Shown piece after piece: positions 37,792 through 46,701 of a stretch of DNA of 64,000 bases. Source of the stretch: an uncultured Cytophagales bacterium (GTDB taxonomy: Bacteria; Bacteroidota; Bacteroidia; Cytophagales; Thermoflexibacteraceae). The notes beneath the pieces were generated by a model. The model made no database searches and was not told where the DNA came from. It saw only the letters and a program-made list of their open reading frames with translations. The stretch is taken from positions 62,001-126,000 of the forward strand of contig CALHUI010000006.1 of assembly GCA_938039675.1 (NCBI GenBank), given 5' to 3'. Position numbers and translations under genes: made by a program. The first letter of the stretch is position 1. Every line of letters begins with the position of its first letter.

Positions 37792-37820
37792 GTCGGCACA
37801 GGGCTTGCAACATAATTCTT

Positions 37821-37828
37821 TACCTTTG
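37821..37828 (+). promoter_or_regulatory. -7 box TACCTTTG of lon
   Basis: Exact TAnnTTTG match, 85 bp before the lon ATG. No well-spaced -33 element is seen. Confidence 0.4.
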
Positions 37829-37913
37829 TAAAAAAGGGATTCCGCTGTATTGTCTGCATCAAGTACGATGCAAAAATGACAATTTGGCATCTTTATCATC
37901 ATTTGACAACATT

Positions 37914-40415
37914 ATGTCACACTATTCCTTTAACGATATTCTATCAATAGCCATGTCGGAAGAAGAGGCAGAAGATTTTATTCCGCTGATGAAAGGCACA
38001 GAGCAATCCATGGAAGAAAATAGCGATTTTCCGGCCGAATTGCCCATATTACCTGTGCGCAATTCGGTGCTATTTCCCGGAGTTATTATGCCTGTTACGG
38101 TCAGTCGCCAAAAAGCCATTAAATTGGTACGCAAAGCCTACAAAAGCGACCGTATCGTAGGAGTAGTTACCCAAAAAAATAACAATGCCGACGACCCCCG
38201 ATTAGACGACATCTACACCGTAGGTACTGTGGCGCGCATCATGAAACTGATTGCTCTGCCCGACGGTCATACTACTATCATCATTCAAGGGCAGCGCAAG
38301 TTTCATTTGGATGTCATTCTGCGCGAGCACCCATATCTAACCGGTCAGGTTACTTATCTGACCGACGAAATGCCGGACGAGCGTAAAAAGGATATAAAAG
38401 CATTAGCGCAGTCGTTGAAAGAGGCGGCTCACAAAATCATGCGCCTGAATCCTGACATTCCGCAGGATGCTGAAATTGCCATCAGCAACATAGAGAGTAC
38501 CGACTTTTTGATTCATTTTCTTTCTGCCAATATCAATGCAGAAGTGAAAGACAAACAGGAATTGCTGGAATATAACTCGGTGAAGGAGCGCGGTACAAAG
38601 TTGCTGGCACACATGCTCAAAGAGATAGAACTGCTGCAAATCAAACAGGAAATTCATTCCAAAGCCCATTCCGATTTAGACCAGCAACAGCGCGACTATT
38701 TCCTTCGCCAGCAAATCAAAGTTTTGCAGGATGAGCTCGGCGTGGATGGACACGAGCAGGAAATAGAGCGTCTTCGTCTTCGCGGTGCTCAAAAAAACTG
38801 GCCGGAGGCTGTCGCCAAACACTTTAATAAAGAATTAGACAAAGCCCTGCGCCTGAACCCTCAATCACCCGAATTCCCCATTGCCATCAGCTATGCGGAA
38901 TTTATGGTGGACTTGCCTTGGAACGAGTTTTCCGAAGATACCTTTGACCTGAAAAAAGCACAGGCCATCTTAGATGAAGACCATTATGGGCTGGCAAAGG
39001 CCAAGCAGCGCATTATTGAATACTTGGCCGTTCTTAAACTGAAAGGCGGTAATATGCGCGGCCCTATTTTGTGTTTCTACGGCCCTCCCGGTGTAGGCAA
39101 AACCTCCCTTGGGCGTTCTATTGCCAAAGCGCTGGGCAGAAAATACATCCGCATGTCGCTTGGCGGCCTGCGCGATGAGGCGGAAATTCGCGGGCATCGC
39201 AAAACCTACATAGGCGCAATGCCCGGCCGTATTTTGCAAAGCATCAAAAAGGCAGGCACAGCCAATCCGGTGTTTATTCTGGATGAAATTGACAAGGTAG
39301 GCAACGACTTCCGCGGCGACCCTGCATCAGCCTTGCTGGAAGTGCTTGACCCCGAGCAAAATAGTACCTTCTTAGACAACTATTTGGAGGTAGAATACGA
39401 CCTTTCAAAGGTGATGTTCATTGCAACCGCCAACTCGCTCGATACTATCCATCCTGCGCTGCGCGACCGCATGGAAATCATAGAAATTACAGGTTACACA
39501 CAAGAAGAAAAGGTGCAGATTGCCAAACAACACCTATTGCCCAAACTTCGCAAAGACCATGGCCTCAAAGCCAAAGATTTCAGCATAGACGATAAAACCC
39601 TGCTGAAAATTGTAGAAGAATACACCCGCGAATCGGGCGTTCGCAATTTGGAGCAAAAACTCGGTGCAGTAGTGCGTCATGTAGCCAAATGGGTGGCTAT
39701 GGAAGAGCCTTATCAGAAGCGGATTAAATCCTCTGATGTGGAGGCAATTTTGGGTGCCCCTATTTTTGACCACGAAATGTATCAAAACAACAATTTTGCC
39801 GGCGTTGTAACAGGTTTGGCATGGACACAAGCGGGCGGCGAAATCTTGTTTGTGGAAGCAAGCCTCAACAAAGGCAAAGGAGCACTTACCTTGTCAGGGC
39901 AATTGGGCGACGTAATGAAAGAGTCTGCTATTACGGCACTTTCCTATCTGAAAGCACACGCCGATGAACTTGGCATAGACCACCGCATTTTTAATAATTA
40001 CGACCTCCATATCCACGTTCCGGCAGGTGCTGTACCCAAAGACGGTCCTTCGGCAGGTATTACCATGCTGACTGCACTGGCTTCTATCTACACACAGCGC
40101 AAAGTAAAAGACCGCTTGGCAATGACCGGCGAAATCACGCTGCGCGGGAAAGTATTGCCCGTAGGCGGTATTAAAGAAAAACTGCTGGCTGCCCGGCGTG
40201 CAGGTATCAGCGAAGTAGTACTTTCTGCCCGCAACCGCAAAGATGTGGAAGAGATAGATACACAATACCTCCACGATTTGACCATTCACTATGTAGAAAC
40301 CATAGATGAGGTGTTACAAAAGGCACTGCTGTCCGAAAAAGTAGCCAAACCTATGAACTTCGAAGTAGAAACCGCACCACAGGTAACTGCCAACGGACAT
40401 ACCGCAGGCGCGTAG
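37914..40415 (+). CDS. lon: ATP-dependent Lon protease
   Basis: Cytosolic AAA+ serine protease that degrades damaged and regulatory proteins. I take the ATG at 37914 (833 residues); a TTG 30 bp upstream only adds a weak leader. Seen: an N-terminal Lon substrate-binding domain (about 40-240), helical region with Asp-Gln-Gln-Gln-Arg-Asp-Tyr-Phe-Leu-Arg-Gln near 260, Walker A Gly-Pro-Pro-Gly-Val-Gly-Lys-Thr at 390-397, Walker B Phe-Ile-Leu-Asp-Glu-Ile-Asp-Lys near 454-461, and the catalytic dyad S713 (Asp-Gly-Pro-Ser-Ala-Gly) with K756 (Gly-Gly-Ile-Lys-Glu-Lys), spaced exactly as in E. coli Lon. A ppiD-like chaperone gene follows 86 bp on, so both form a protein-quality unit. Confidence 0.97.
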   Translation: MSHYSFNDILSIAMSEEEAEDFIPLMKGTEQSMEENSDFPAELPILPVRNSVLFPGVIMPVTVSRQKAIKLVRKAYKSDRIVGVVTQKNNNADDPRLDDIYTVGTVARIMKLIALPDGHTTIIIQGQRKFHLDVILREHPYLTGQVTYLTDEMPDERKKDIKALAQSLKEAAHKIMRLNPDIPQDAEIAISNIESTDFLIHFLSANINAEVKDKQELLEYNSVKERGTKLLAHMLKEIELLQIKQEIHSKAHSDLDQQQRDYFLRQQIKVLQDELGVDGHEQEIERLRLRGAQKNWPEAVAKHFNKELDKALRLNPQSPEFPIAISYAEFMVDLPWNEFSEDTFDLKKAQAILDEDHYGLAKAKQRIIEYLAVLKLKGGNMRGPILCFYGPPGVGKTSLGRSIAKALGRKYIRMSLGGLRDEAEIRGHRKTYIGAMPGRILQSIKKAGTANPVFILDEIDKVGNDFRGDPASALLEVLDPEQNSTFLDNYLEVEYDLSKVMFIATANSLDTIHPALRDRMEIIEITGYTQEEKVQIAKQHLLPKLRKDHGLKAKDFSIDDKTLLKIVEEYTRESGVRNLEQKLGAVVRHVAKWVAMEEPYQKRIKSSDVEAILGAPIFDHEMYQNNNFAGVVTGLAWTQAGGEILFVEASLNKGKGALTLSGQLGDVMKESAITALSYLKAHADELGIDHRIFNNYDLHIHVPAGAVPKDGPSAGITMLTALASIYTQRKVKDRLAMTGEITLRGKVLPVGGIKEKLLAARRAGISEVVLSARNRKDVEEIDTQYLHDLTIHYVETIDEVLQKALLSEKVAKPMNFEVETAPQVTANGHTAGA

Positions 40416-40501
40416 GTAACAAAAAGAGTGTTAAAAAATTAAGTTGAGTATTGGTAAGGACCAAACACCGTGCTAAATTCGCGGTTCAAAAATTGTGATA
40501 A

Positions 40502-42616
40502 ATGGCAATCATTACACGAATTAGGCAACTTTCTACTGCGGTTATCGCGGTTATTTTCATTGCGCTGGGGCTTTTTATTGTTGGCGGAGACTTGTTATCT
40601 CCCAATTCTTCCATTATGAACATGTTTAATAGTAAGGAAGTAGCCCGCATCAATGGTGTAAGCATCTCACCTCAAGAATTTAGCGAACAACTGAACATCA
40701 GCCGAGCAAACTTGGCCAGTCGTTTGGGGCGCAGCGTTACCGAAGCTGAGTCGGACTTCCTGCGTTATGAGGCTTTCAATGAGTTGATTTACAAATATGC
40801 TATGGTGCCTCAGATGGAAAAATTAGGCCTGATGGTAACACCCGAAGAGGTAGTTGATATGGTTCAGGGCAACAACATCCATCCTGAGTTAAGAGAAGCA
40901 TTCAGAAATCCGCAAACAGGAGAGGTTGACAGAAATCAAATCATTACTTTTTTAAATAATCTGGCTTCCTTGCCGGCAGAACAACGTGCACAGTTTGAAT
41001 CTTTCGAGCGCTCACTGGCTCCTACACGTCTCAGGCAAAAGTATTCTCACCTGATGTTGTATTCAACTTTTGCCACCAAGCAAGAAGCTCAAACATACTA
41101 TCACGACATCAACGACCGCCGTACAATTAAATTTTTGTATGTGCCTTTTACTGCTATTCCCGACTCTGCCATTAAATACACAGAAAGCGACTTGCAGGCT
41201 TTTCTAAATGCCAATCAGTCTAAATACAAGCGCAAGGAAAACCGTGCCATAGAGTACGTCACATTCCCGTTCAAGCCTTCATCCAAAGATACAGCAGCAA
41301 TCAAAGCACAGGTTATACGCTTGAAAGAAGAAATGGCCGCACTGCCTGAGTCCGATTTGGAAGTATTTGTTACTAACAATTCCGATTTTGTAAACCCATA
41401 TCGCGATTTTAAACCTGCTGACATTCCTGAAGAAATTCCGGGCGATAGCTTGAAAGTAGGTGCCGTAGTCGGCCCATACCTCAAAAATGGTTTCTATGTG
41501 GTATATCGCATCGTAAAGTCAAGTCAGGATTCAGTGAACTCTGCTAAGGCAAGCCATATCTTGTTCCGATTCGGCGACGATAAAAACAAAGCAAAACAAG
41601 AAGCCGAAAAGATTTTGGCACAACTGAAAAGCGGTGCGGACTTTGCTTTCATGGCCAATATGTATAGCCAAGACCCGGGCAGCCAATCACGTGGCGGCAA
41701 CTTGGGCTGGTTTACCGAAAAGCAAATGGTAGAACCTTTTGAAAAAGCCGTAATGAATGCCACCAAAACAGGTCTGATTCCTAATTTGGTTGAAACAGAA
41801 TACGGCTATCACATCATCAACGTTACAGGTTTGAAAACTCGTACAAAATATACCATTGCAGCCATTGCAAAAGAACTGTTGCCAAGCGAAGCTACCAAAA
41901 ACGAGGCCTTTATGAAGGCAGGCGAATTCGCAAAAGCTAAAACTGCAAAAGAATACATAGAAAAAGTAATTGCTGCCAAAGATTTGATTAGCATTCAGGC
42001 TCTTACCATTCCGGAAGATGCACGCAACATCAATAACCTGACAAGCCCCAAAGTGAGAGAAATTGTACGTTGGGCTTATGCCGACGAACGCAATATCGGC
42101 GACGTTTCCGAAGTATTTGAGTTGGAAGACCAATATTTGGTAGCCATGCTCCGTGGCGGCTCAGAAGAAGGTGATGCCAGAGTAGAAGACGTGCGCGAGC
42201 AATTAATTATCGACTATCGCAAAGAGAAAAAAGCGGAAATGATTCGTGAGAAACTCTCTAAATTGAAAGGCAATACTTTGGAAGAACTTGTGAAAGGTTA
42301 TGGTGCAGGTGCTGAAATTATCGAGCAACCCGACGTAACACCTCTTACCTCAGGTATCCGTCAAGCCAACTATGCGCCTAATGTGGTAGGAGCTACTTAT
42401 GCACTGAAAAAAGGCGAGCGTTCAAAAATCGTGAGAGACGACTACGGCATGTTCATCATTGAGGTTACACAAGTTGATGATGCCAGCGAACTTGCAGACT
42501 ATGCTACCTATAAGAATCAGATTGAAGAGCGCCGCAGGTTGCAAACCGAAGACAATATTATTAAAGCCATTAAGAAGTTAGCAAAAGTAAAAGATAACAC
42601 TGCCCGTTATTTCTAA
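40502..42616 (+). CDS. PpiD-like periplasmic peptidyl-prolyl isomerase/chaperone
   Basis: 704 residues. An N-terminal membrane anchor at about 10-30 (Ala-Val-Ile-Ala-Val-Ile-Phe-Ile-Ala-Leu) leaves the rest in the periplasm. A SurA_N-like helical domain (about 45-180) precedes a parvulin PPIC domain at about 346-445, with Ala-Ser-His-Ile-Leu-Phe, Asp-Pro-Gly-Ser-Gln-Ser-Arg-Gly-Gly-Asn-Leu-Gly-Trp-Phe and Gly-Tyr-His-Ile-Ile-Asn all readable. A second, degraded PPIC-like region is possible at about 460-600. The family assists folding of outer-membrane proteins at the inner membrane. It follows lon and is closed by a strong terminator at 42642-42664. Confidence 0.9.
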   Translation: MAIITRIRQLSTAVIAVIFIALGLFIVGGDLLSPNSSIMNMFNSKEVARINGVSISPQEFSEQLNISRANLASRLGRSVTEAESDFLRYEAFNELIYKYAMVPQMEKLGLMVTPEEVVDMVQGNNIHPELREAFRNPQTGEVDRNQIITFLNNLASLPAEQRAQFESFERSLAPTRLRQKYSHLMLYSTFATKQEAQTYYHDINDRRTIKFLYVPFTAIPDSAIKYTESDLQAFLNANQSKYKRKENRAIEYVTFPFKPSSKDTAAIKAQVIRLKEEMAALPESDLEVFVTNNSDFVNPYRDFKPADIPEEIPGDSLKVGAVVGPYLKNGFYVVYRIVKSSQDSVNSAKASHILFRFGDDKNKAKQEAEKILAQLKSGADFAFMANMYSQDPGSQSRGGNLGWFTEKQMVEPFEKAVMNATKTGLIPNLVETEYGYHIINVTGLKTRTKYTIAAIAKELLPSEATKNEAFMKAGEFAKAKTAKEYIEKVIAAKDLISIQALTIPEDARNINNLTSPKVREIVRWAYADERNIGDVSEVFELEDQYLVAMLRGGSEEGDARVEDVREQLIIDYRKEKKAEMIREKLSKLKGNTLEELVKGYGAGAEIIEQPDVTPLTSGIRQANYAPNVVGATYALKKGERSKIVRDDYGMFIIEVTQVDDASELADYATYKNQIEERRRLQTEDNIIKAIKKLAKVKDNTARYF

Positions 42617-42641
42617 TAGCTTTTCAGGCAAATTAAATTAC

Positions 42642-42671
42642 AGTCCCAACTTTTGGTTGGGGCTTTTTTTG
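42642..42671 (+). terminator. Rho-independent terminator after the PpiD-like gene
   Basis: AGTCCCAAC (42642-42650) pairs with GTTGGGGCT (42656-42664), a nine-base stem with one G-U pair, followed by seven T. Confidence 0.85.
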
Positions 42672-42775
42672 TTTATCTTAGACCAATTTTTAATAATTTG
42701 GCAAAACTTGGTATTGAATAGTAAAAAAATATTAGTAAAACAACTTTTTTACCGCACATTTCTCAATAATTGCAT

Positions 42776-43882
42776 ATGAATATTGAACGTTTAGAAAATT
42801 GGGGTATGCCTTCAACGGTTGAAACAGATGTAGCAGTAGCATCCCGAAAGAAACCTTTTATTATTGCAGGGCCTTGCAGTGCTGAAACTCCTGAACAGTT
42901 ATTGGCTACTTGCAAAGGGCTGGCCAATACCGGCATTAATGCATTGCGTGCAGGTATTTGGAAGCCACGTACCCGCCCCAACAGCTTTGAAGGAGTAGGA
43001 GAGGTGGGTTTGCAGTGGTTTAAAGAAGTTCGCGACGAATTAGGCATACCAATTGCCACAGAGGTAGCTACGGCAGGACATGTTGAGTTAGCATTAAAAT
43101 ATGGTGTAGATATTCTTTGGATAGGTGCGCGCAGTACGGTTAATCCTTTTACCGTACAGGAAATAGCAGATGCTTTAAGAGGTGTGGACATCCCTGTGAT
43201 AGTAAAAAACCCCCTAAACCCCGATTTGGCACTGTGGATAGGTGGTATGGAGCGCATTGCCAATGCCGGTATTACCAAATTGGCAGCCATGCACAGAGGA
43301 TTTTCAACCTTTGAGAAAACCAAATACCGTAACATCCCTATGTGGCAAATAGCCATCGAGTTGCGCAGCCAAATGCCCGAACTGCCTATTTTCTTTGACC
43401 CCAGCCATACCGGAGGCAAGCGGGAGTTTATTTATCCGCTTTCGCAAAAAGCCCTTGATTTGGACTATGACGGCTTGATGATTGAGTCGCACATAGACCC
43501 CGATAACGCATGGAGCGATGCTTCGCAGCAAGTAACACCGGAGCGATTTGCCGAAATTCTCAGCGAACTGAAAATCAGAGAAGTAACATCTGACAATACA
43601 GAGTTTCAAAGCGCTTTGGAGGAGTTGCGCAACAAACTGGATTTAATTGACCGTGAAATTGTGGAGTTGCTTGCATCGCGTATGAACATCGTTGAAAAAT
43701 TAGGGACTTATAAACGCGAAAACAACGTGGCTGTATTTCAGGTAGATAGGTGGATTAAGGTATTTCAGTCACGCCCTGAATGGGGCGAAAAGATGGGCTT
43801 AAATAAGGATTTTATAGGCCATATTTTCAAACTCATTCACGATGAGTCCATTCGCATTCAGACCGCCAAGATTAGCGACTAA
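42776..43882 (+). CDS. Bifunctional DAHP synthase / chorismate mutase
   Basis: Joins 3-deoxy-D-arabino-heptulosonate 7-phosphate synthase (first shikimate step) to chorismate mutase (first step to phenylalanine and tyrosine). I take the ATG at 42776 (368 residues). The N-terminal TIM barrel (about 1-260) is of the short microbial type: Ala-Gly-Pro-Cys-Ser-Ala-Glu-Thr near 31-38, Lys-Pro-Arg-Thr-Arg-Pro near 63-68, the Pro-Val-Ile-Val-Lys-Asn-Pro strand, and Phe-Phe-Asp-Pro-Ser-His-Thr-Gly-Gly near 205-213. A helical AroQ-type mutase domain spans about 270-365 (Leu-Asp-Leu-Ile-Asp-Arg-Glu-Ile-Val-Glu-Leu-Leu, then Arg-Met). The mutase domain may serve as the feedback sensor, as known for this fusion type. 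Ended by the hairpin at 43907. Confidence 0.93.
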   Translation: MNIERLENWGMPSTVETDVAVASRKKPFIIAGPCSAETPEQLLATCKGLANTGINALRAGIWKPRTRPNSFEGVGEVGLQWFKEVRDELGIPIATEVATAGHVELALKYGVDILWIGARSTVNPFTVQEIADALRGVDIPVIVKNPLNPDLALWIGGMERIANAGITKLAAMHRGFSTFEKTKYRNIPMWQIAIELRSQMPELPIFFDPSHTGGKREFIYPLSQKALDLDYDGLMIESHIDPDNAWSDASQQVTPERFAEILSELKIREVTSDNTEFQSALEELRNKLDLIDREIVELLASRMNIVEKLGTYKRENNVAVFQVDRWIKVFQSRPEWGEKMGLNKDFIGHIFKLIHDESIRIQTAKISD

Positions 43883-43906
43883 TTAACATTGCTTTTTATT
43901 GCCTCC

Positions 43907-43940
43907 GCCGCTCAAAGACAATTTGGGCGGCATTTCTTTT
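43907..43940 (+). terminator. Terminator after the DAHP synthase/chorismate mutase gene
   Basis: GCCGCTCAAA (43907-43916) pairs with TTTGGGCGGC (43922-43931) over ten bases with one G-U pair, loop GACAA, then a T-rich tail. Confidence 0.75.
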
Positions 43941-44003
43941 TTATCAATCTTTGCTGCCTGTTTTTACGTATGGCTATTTGAGTAATCGATTAAATTTTTT
44001 GCT

Positions 44004-44657
44004 ATGAAAAAGTTATTTGGGCTAATTGTGCTTTCCCTTATCACAGGAGCAGAGCTACGTGCGCAGAACTTCTCAAAAGATATGTGGCACGATGGAGAAG
44101 TGGATTTATTCTCCGGCGAAACCATCAGGGGAAAAATCAAGTACGATTTGGACAATAACTCCTTGCAGGCAACTACGGGAGGAACGGTGCGCTCTTTTAG
44201 CTCCTACCAGGTGGAATCTTTCCGGATTTTTGATGATTTACAAAAAACGCCGCGTTCGTTTTACACCTTGCCCTACAAAAAAGCCGGTAATTATGACAGT
44301 CCGTTTTTTTTCGAGTTGTTATACGAAGGAACCAAACTGACTTTGCTTAACCGAGAGGTTTTTGTTCAGCGTGCCATCGGTGCGCCCAACCCTTGGGGAT
44401 GGGGGTGGTGGGGGCCTCGAATGGGTATGGGTACTACCGTTGTGCAGTTAGACAGCTACTATGTGCTGGATATGGCAAAAGAGCAGGTAATAAAGCTAAG
44501 CGACCAACGAACTGACTGGCTGACACTGATGAAAGACTTCCGCGACGAGATGAGTGAGTTTATGCGGGCTAACAAACTTTCTGTTACCGAGCGGAAAGAT
44601 GTTTTGAAAATTATGGCTCACTACGACGAACTTGTTAAAACTGCCTCCAACAAATAG
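44004..44657 (+). CDS. Exported protein of unknown function
   Basis: 217 residues, not recognised. Signal peptide 1-21 (Leu-Ile-Thr-Gly-Ala-Glu-Leu-Arg-Ala-Gln). The mature part starts with Asp-Leu-Phe-Ser-Gly-Glu-Thr-Ile-Arg-Gly-Lys-Ile-Lys-Tyr-Asp, a beta-strand pattern seen in many Bacteroidota periplasmic proteins that read as a coat-like SH3 barrel. A Trp/Gly/Pro-rich stretch (about 129-142) could be a surface loop. The C-terminal 60 residues are helical and charged. It stands alone between the chorismate mutase fusion and the ArsR gene; I see no operon link to either. Confidence 0.6.
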   Translation: MKKLFGLIVLSLITGAELRAQNFSKDMWHDGEVDLFSGETIRGKIKYDLDNNSLQATTGGTVRSFSSYQVESFRIFDDLQKTPRSFYTLPYKKAGNYDSPFFFELLYEGTKLTLLNREVFVQRAIGAPNPWGWGWWGPRMGMGTTVVQLDSYYVLDMAKEQVIKLSDQRTDWLTLMKDFRDEMSEFMRANKLSVTERKDVLKIMAHYDELVKTASNK

Positions 44658-44693
44658 TGCAAGGTGGAGGCAAGAAAAAAATCATAAATCATA

Positions 44694-44723
44694 TTGATAT
44701 ATGAAAATATATTTATATATTTG
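44694..44723 (+). promoter_or_regulatory. arsR promoter with 17-bp operator-like motif
   Basis: A -33 TTG (44694-44696) and a perfect -7 box TATATTTG (44716-44723), 19 bp apart, lie 23 bp before the arsR ATG. The spacer is filled by TATATGAAAATATATTT (44698-44714). The same motif, with one or two changes, appears at 46648-46664 and 48692-48708. A repressor bound there would block the promoter, so autoregulation by ArsR is likely but inferred. Confidence 0.55.
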
Positions 44724-44746
44724 CATTGTTATTCACTTACACGGTT

Positions 44747-45058
44747 ATGGAGATAGAAACGATTGCGTTGCGAATTGATACAAAAAAATTGGAACGGGCT
44801 GCTTTTGTGCTAAAGGCTGTGGCGCATCCGGTACGTATTGCGATTATAGATTTATTAGACCAGTGTGGCCGCCTAAATGTGAGCGAGTTGCAAAATAAGT
44901 TAGACATAGAGCAGGCTTTGTTGTCGCACCATCTGACTAACATGCGCGACCGCGGCATCCTCAGTGCTGAGCGCGAAGGTAAATGTATTTACTACTCACT
45001 AATCGATACAACAATCACCAATATTATTCACTGTATCAACAGTTGTACACGATTTTAA
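44747..45058 (+). CDS. ArsR/SmtB-family transcriptional repressor, probable sulfide-responsive type
   Basis: 103 residues from the ATG at 44747, a winged-helix regulator with Ala-His-Pro-Val-Arg-Ile-Ala-Ile-Ile-Asp-Leu-Leu near 26-37 and the recognition helix Gln-Ala-Leu-Leu-Ser-His-His-Leu-Thr-Asn-Met-Arg near 56-67. The wing Gly-Lys-Cys-Ile-Tyr-Tyr-Ser-Leu is near 78-85. The metal motif of arsenic sensors (Cys-x-Cys in helix 3) is absent. Four cysteines remain: C40, C80, C96 and C100. Known persulfide-sensing ArsR proteins (SqrR, BigR) use a Cys pair that forms a tetrasulfide bridge, and the neighbours here are sulfide genes, so I infer a sulfide or persulfide sensor. The signal is not proven. 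Confidence 0.8.
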   Translation: MEIETIALRIDTKKLERAAFVLKAVAHPVRIAIIDLLDQCGRLNVSELQNKLDIEQALLSHHLTNMRDRGILSAEREGKCIYYSLIDTTITNIIHCINSCTRF

Positions 45059-45071
45059 TTATCTGGAAAAC

Positions 45072-45083
45072 TGACGTAAGTCA
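45072..45083. promoter_or_regulatory. Putative CRP/FNR-family site upstream of the persulfide dioxygenase
   Basis: TGACGTAAGTCA with TGAC/GTCA arms, followed by a T-run, 75 bp before the start codon at 45158. It shares TGAC-n-TAA-n-TCA with the ccoG site at 12633-12644. A -7-like box TAATTTTA lies at 45113-45120. Suggests a second, redox-linked input to this gene, separate from ArsR. Confidence 0.4.
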
Positions 45084-45157
45084 TTTTTTAGCAGCTTCAA
45101 TTTTTTGACTTTTAATTTTAGTTGATAGTTGATTTATTTTTTTAAACTATACAAACC

Positions 45158-46552
45158 ATGAAAATCGAGCAATTGTACACAGGTTGTCTGGCTGAGGCAG
45201 CCTATTTTATCGAGTCAGCCGGCGAGGCTGCTGTGATTGACCCCATCCGTGAAACTGAGCCTTACATAAAGTTGGCACAGGAACGCGGTGTTAAAATCAA
45301 GTACATTTTTGAGACGCATTTCCATGCCGATTTCGTATCCGGCCACTTAGATTTGTCGCACGCCACAGGAGCACCTATTGTATTCGGCCCTACTGCGAAG
45401 GCACAGTTTGACTACATTGAAGCTAAAGACGGTGAAATTTTTGAAATAGGCGATGTTACACTGAAAGTGCTGCATACGCCCGGACATACGCCGGAATCCA
45501 TGTGTTTGCTGCTCTACGACGAAAACGGTAAGGAACATGCCGTATTTACAGGTGATACACTGTTTGTAGGTGATGTAGGTCGCCCTGACTTGCTGGACGG
45601 CGTTATTATCTCCAAAGAAGAGCAGGTAAGCAACCTGTACGATAGCTTGAACAAGAAAATCAAAACTTTGCCCGATGATGTAATTGTCTATCCCGGACAT
45701 GGCCCGGGTTCACTTTGCGGCAAAAGTATCGGCAAAGAAACTCAGTCCACCATTGGCAGAGAGAAAATGTTCAACTATGCGTTGCAACCGATGACGCGTG
45801 AAGAATTTACCCGAATTATTCTGGCAGACCAGTTGCCTGCACCTCAATACTTCGTTAAGAATGCCATCATTAACCGAACCGGTTATGAGTCAATCGATGA
45901 TGTGTTAGGTCGCAACGTACAGCCATTGGGCGTTACATCGGTAGAATTGGAAATAGAAACCGGTGCGTTGGTGTTAGACACCCGCAACTCCGACGTATTT
46001 GCAATAGGCCATATTCCTAATTCGCTACAAATAGGGCTGGATGGTTCTTTTGCCGTATGGGTCGGTACGCTCATTACCGATATCAAACAACGAATCGTAG
46101 TAGTCGCCGACAAAGGTCGTGAGCGCGAAGCCATTCTGCGTTTGGCACGCGTAGGCTACGAAAATGTCGCCGGCTATCTGGAAGGAGGTTTTGATTCATG
46201 GCGTGAGGCAGGTATGCCCGTTGCCACTACCGAAGTGATTACTGCCGAAGAATTAGAGCGAATTTTTGACGTTGCTACTACCAAAATTTTGGACGTGCGC
46301 CGTACCAACGAGTACAAAGCTGGTCATTTGCCCAATGCCATCAACATCCCGCTGCGCGACTTAGAAAAGAATCTGCACCAGTTGAACCCTAAGGAACGCT
46401 ACTTCGTACATTGTGCCGGAGGCTATCGCTCTATGATTGCGGCTTCTATTCTGGCTCGCAATGGCTATAACAAAGTGGTGAATGTGAATGGAGGCATGGA
46501 GGCTATTGCAAAAACTCAACTACCTGTTCTTACAGAAGCAAAAATAGCATAG
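45158..46552 (+). CDS. ETHE1-like persulfide dioxygenase with two rhodanese domains
   Basis: 464 residues. The N-terminal metallo-beta-lactamase domain (about 1-250) has H54-x-H56-x-D58 and H63 of the family, H110, D133 and H181, and the Gly-Asp-Val-Gly-Arg-Pro-Asp-Leu motif (138-145) of the ETHE1 group. Such enzymes oxidise glutathione or other persulfide to sulfite with O2. Two rhodanese domains follow: the first (about 265-350) lacks a catalytic Cys (Val-Val-Val-Ala-Asp-Lys-Gly-Arg), whereas the second (about 360-455) keeps it as C419 in His-Cys-Ala-Gly-Gly-Tyr-Arg-Ser. Together they could pass sulfane sulfur between carriers. It lies between arsR and the sulfide:quinone reductase and has its own terminator (46568-46602). 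Confidence 0.9.
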   Translation: MKIEQLYTGCLAEAAYFIESAGEAAVIDPIRETEPYIKLAQERGVKIKYIFETHFHADFVSGHLDLSHATGAPIVFGPTAKAQFDYIEAKDGEIFEIGDVTLKVLHTPGHTPESMCLLLYDENGKEHAVFTGDTLFVGDVGRPDLLDGVIISKEEQVSNLYDSLNKKIKTLPDDVIVYPGHGPGSLCGKSIGKETQSTIGREKMFNYALQPMTREEFTRIILADQLPAPQYFVKNAIINRTGYESIDDVLGRNVQPLGVTSVELEIETGALVLDTRNSDVFAIGHIPNSLQIGLDGSFAVWVGTLITDIKQRIVVVADKGREREAILRLARVGYENVAGYLEGGFDSWREAGMPVATTEVITAEELERIFDVATTKILDVRRTNEYKAGHLPNAINIPLRDLEKNLHQLNPKERYFVHCAGGYRSMIAASILARNGYNKVVNVNGGMEAIAKTQLPVLTEAKIA

Positions 46553-46567
46553 ACAGTAACCTAACTC

Positions 46568-46602
46568 AAACTAAGGCGGCTCTTGAAAAGCCGTCTTAGT
46601 TT
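46568..46602 (+). terminator. Terminator after the persulfide dioxygenase gene
   Basis: AAACTAAGGCGGCT (46568-46581) pairs with AGCCGTCTTAGTTT (46589-46602), 14 bases with one G-U pair, followed by T. This separates the transcript from the sulfide:quinone reductase gene. Confidence 0.8.
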
Positions 46603-46647
46603 TTTAAAAAAACATTTTTATATATAAATACGTGCAAAACATTTTTT

Positions 46648-46665
46648 TATATGTGAATATATTTG
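46648..46665 (+). promoter_or_regulatory. Operator-like motif and -7 box before the sulfide:quinone reductase
   Basis: TATATGTGAATATATTT (46648-46664) matches the arsR promoter motif at 15 of 17 bases; the -7 box TATATTTG (46658-46665) overlaps its right end. The start codon is 37 bp downstream. No clear -33 element. Confidence 0.5.
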
Positions 46666-46701
46666 TACATTGAGGCAAACTTAGTAACATGTAATTTTAA
46701 T

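Noticed and set aside
44747-45058. ArsR as an arsenic or metal sensor
   Set aside because: The Cys-x-Cys metal motif in helix 3 is missing and no arsenic genes lie nearby; sulfide genes do.
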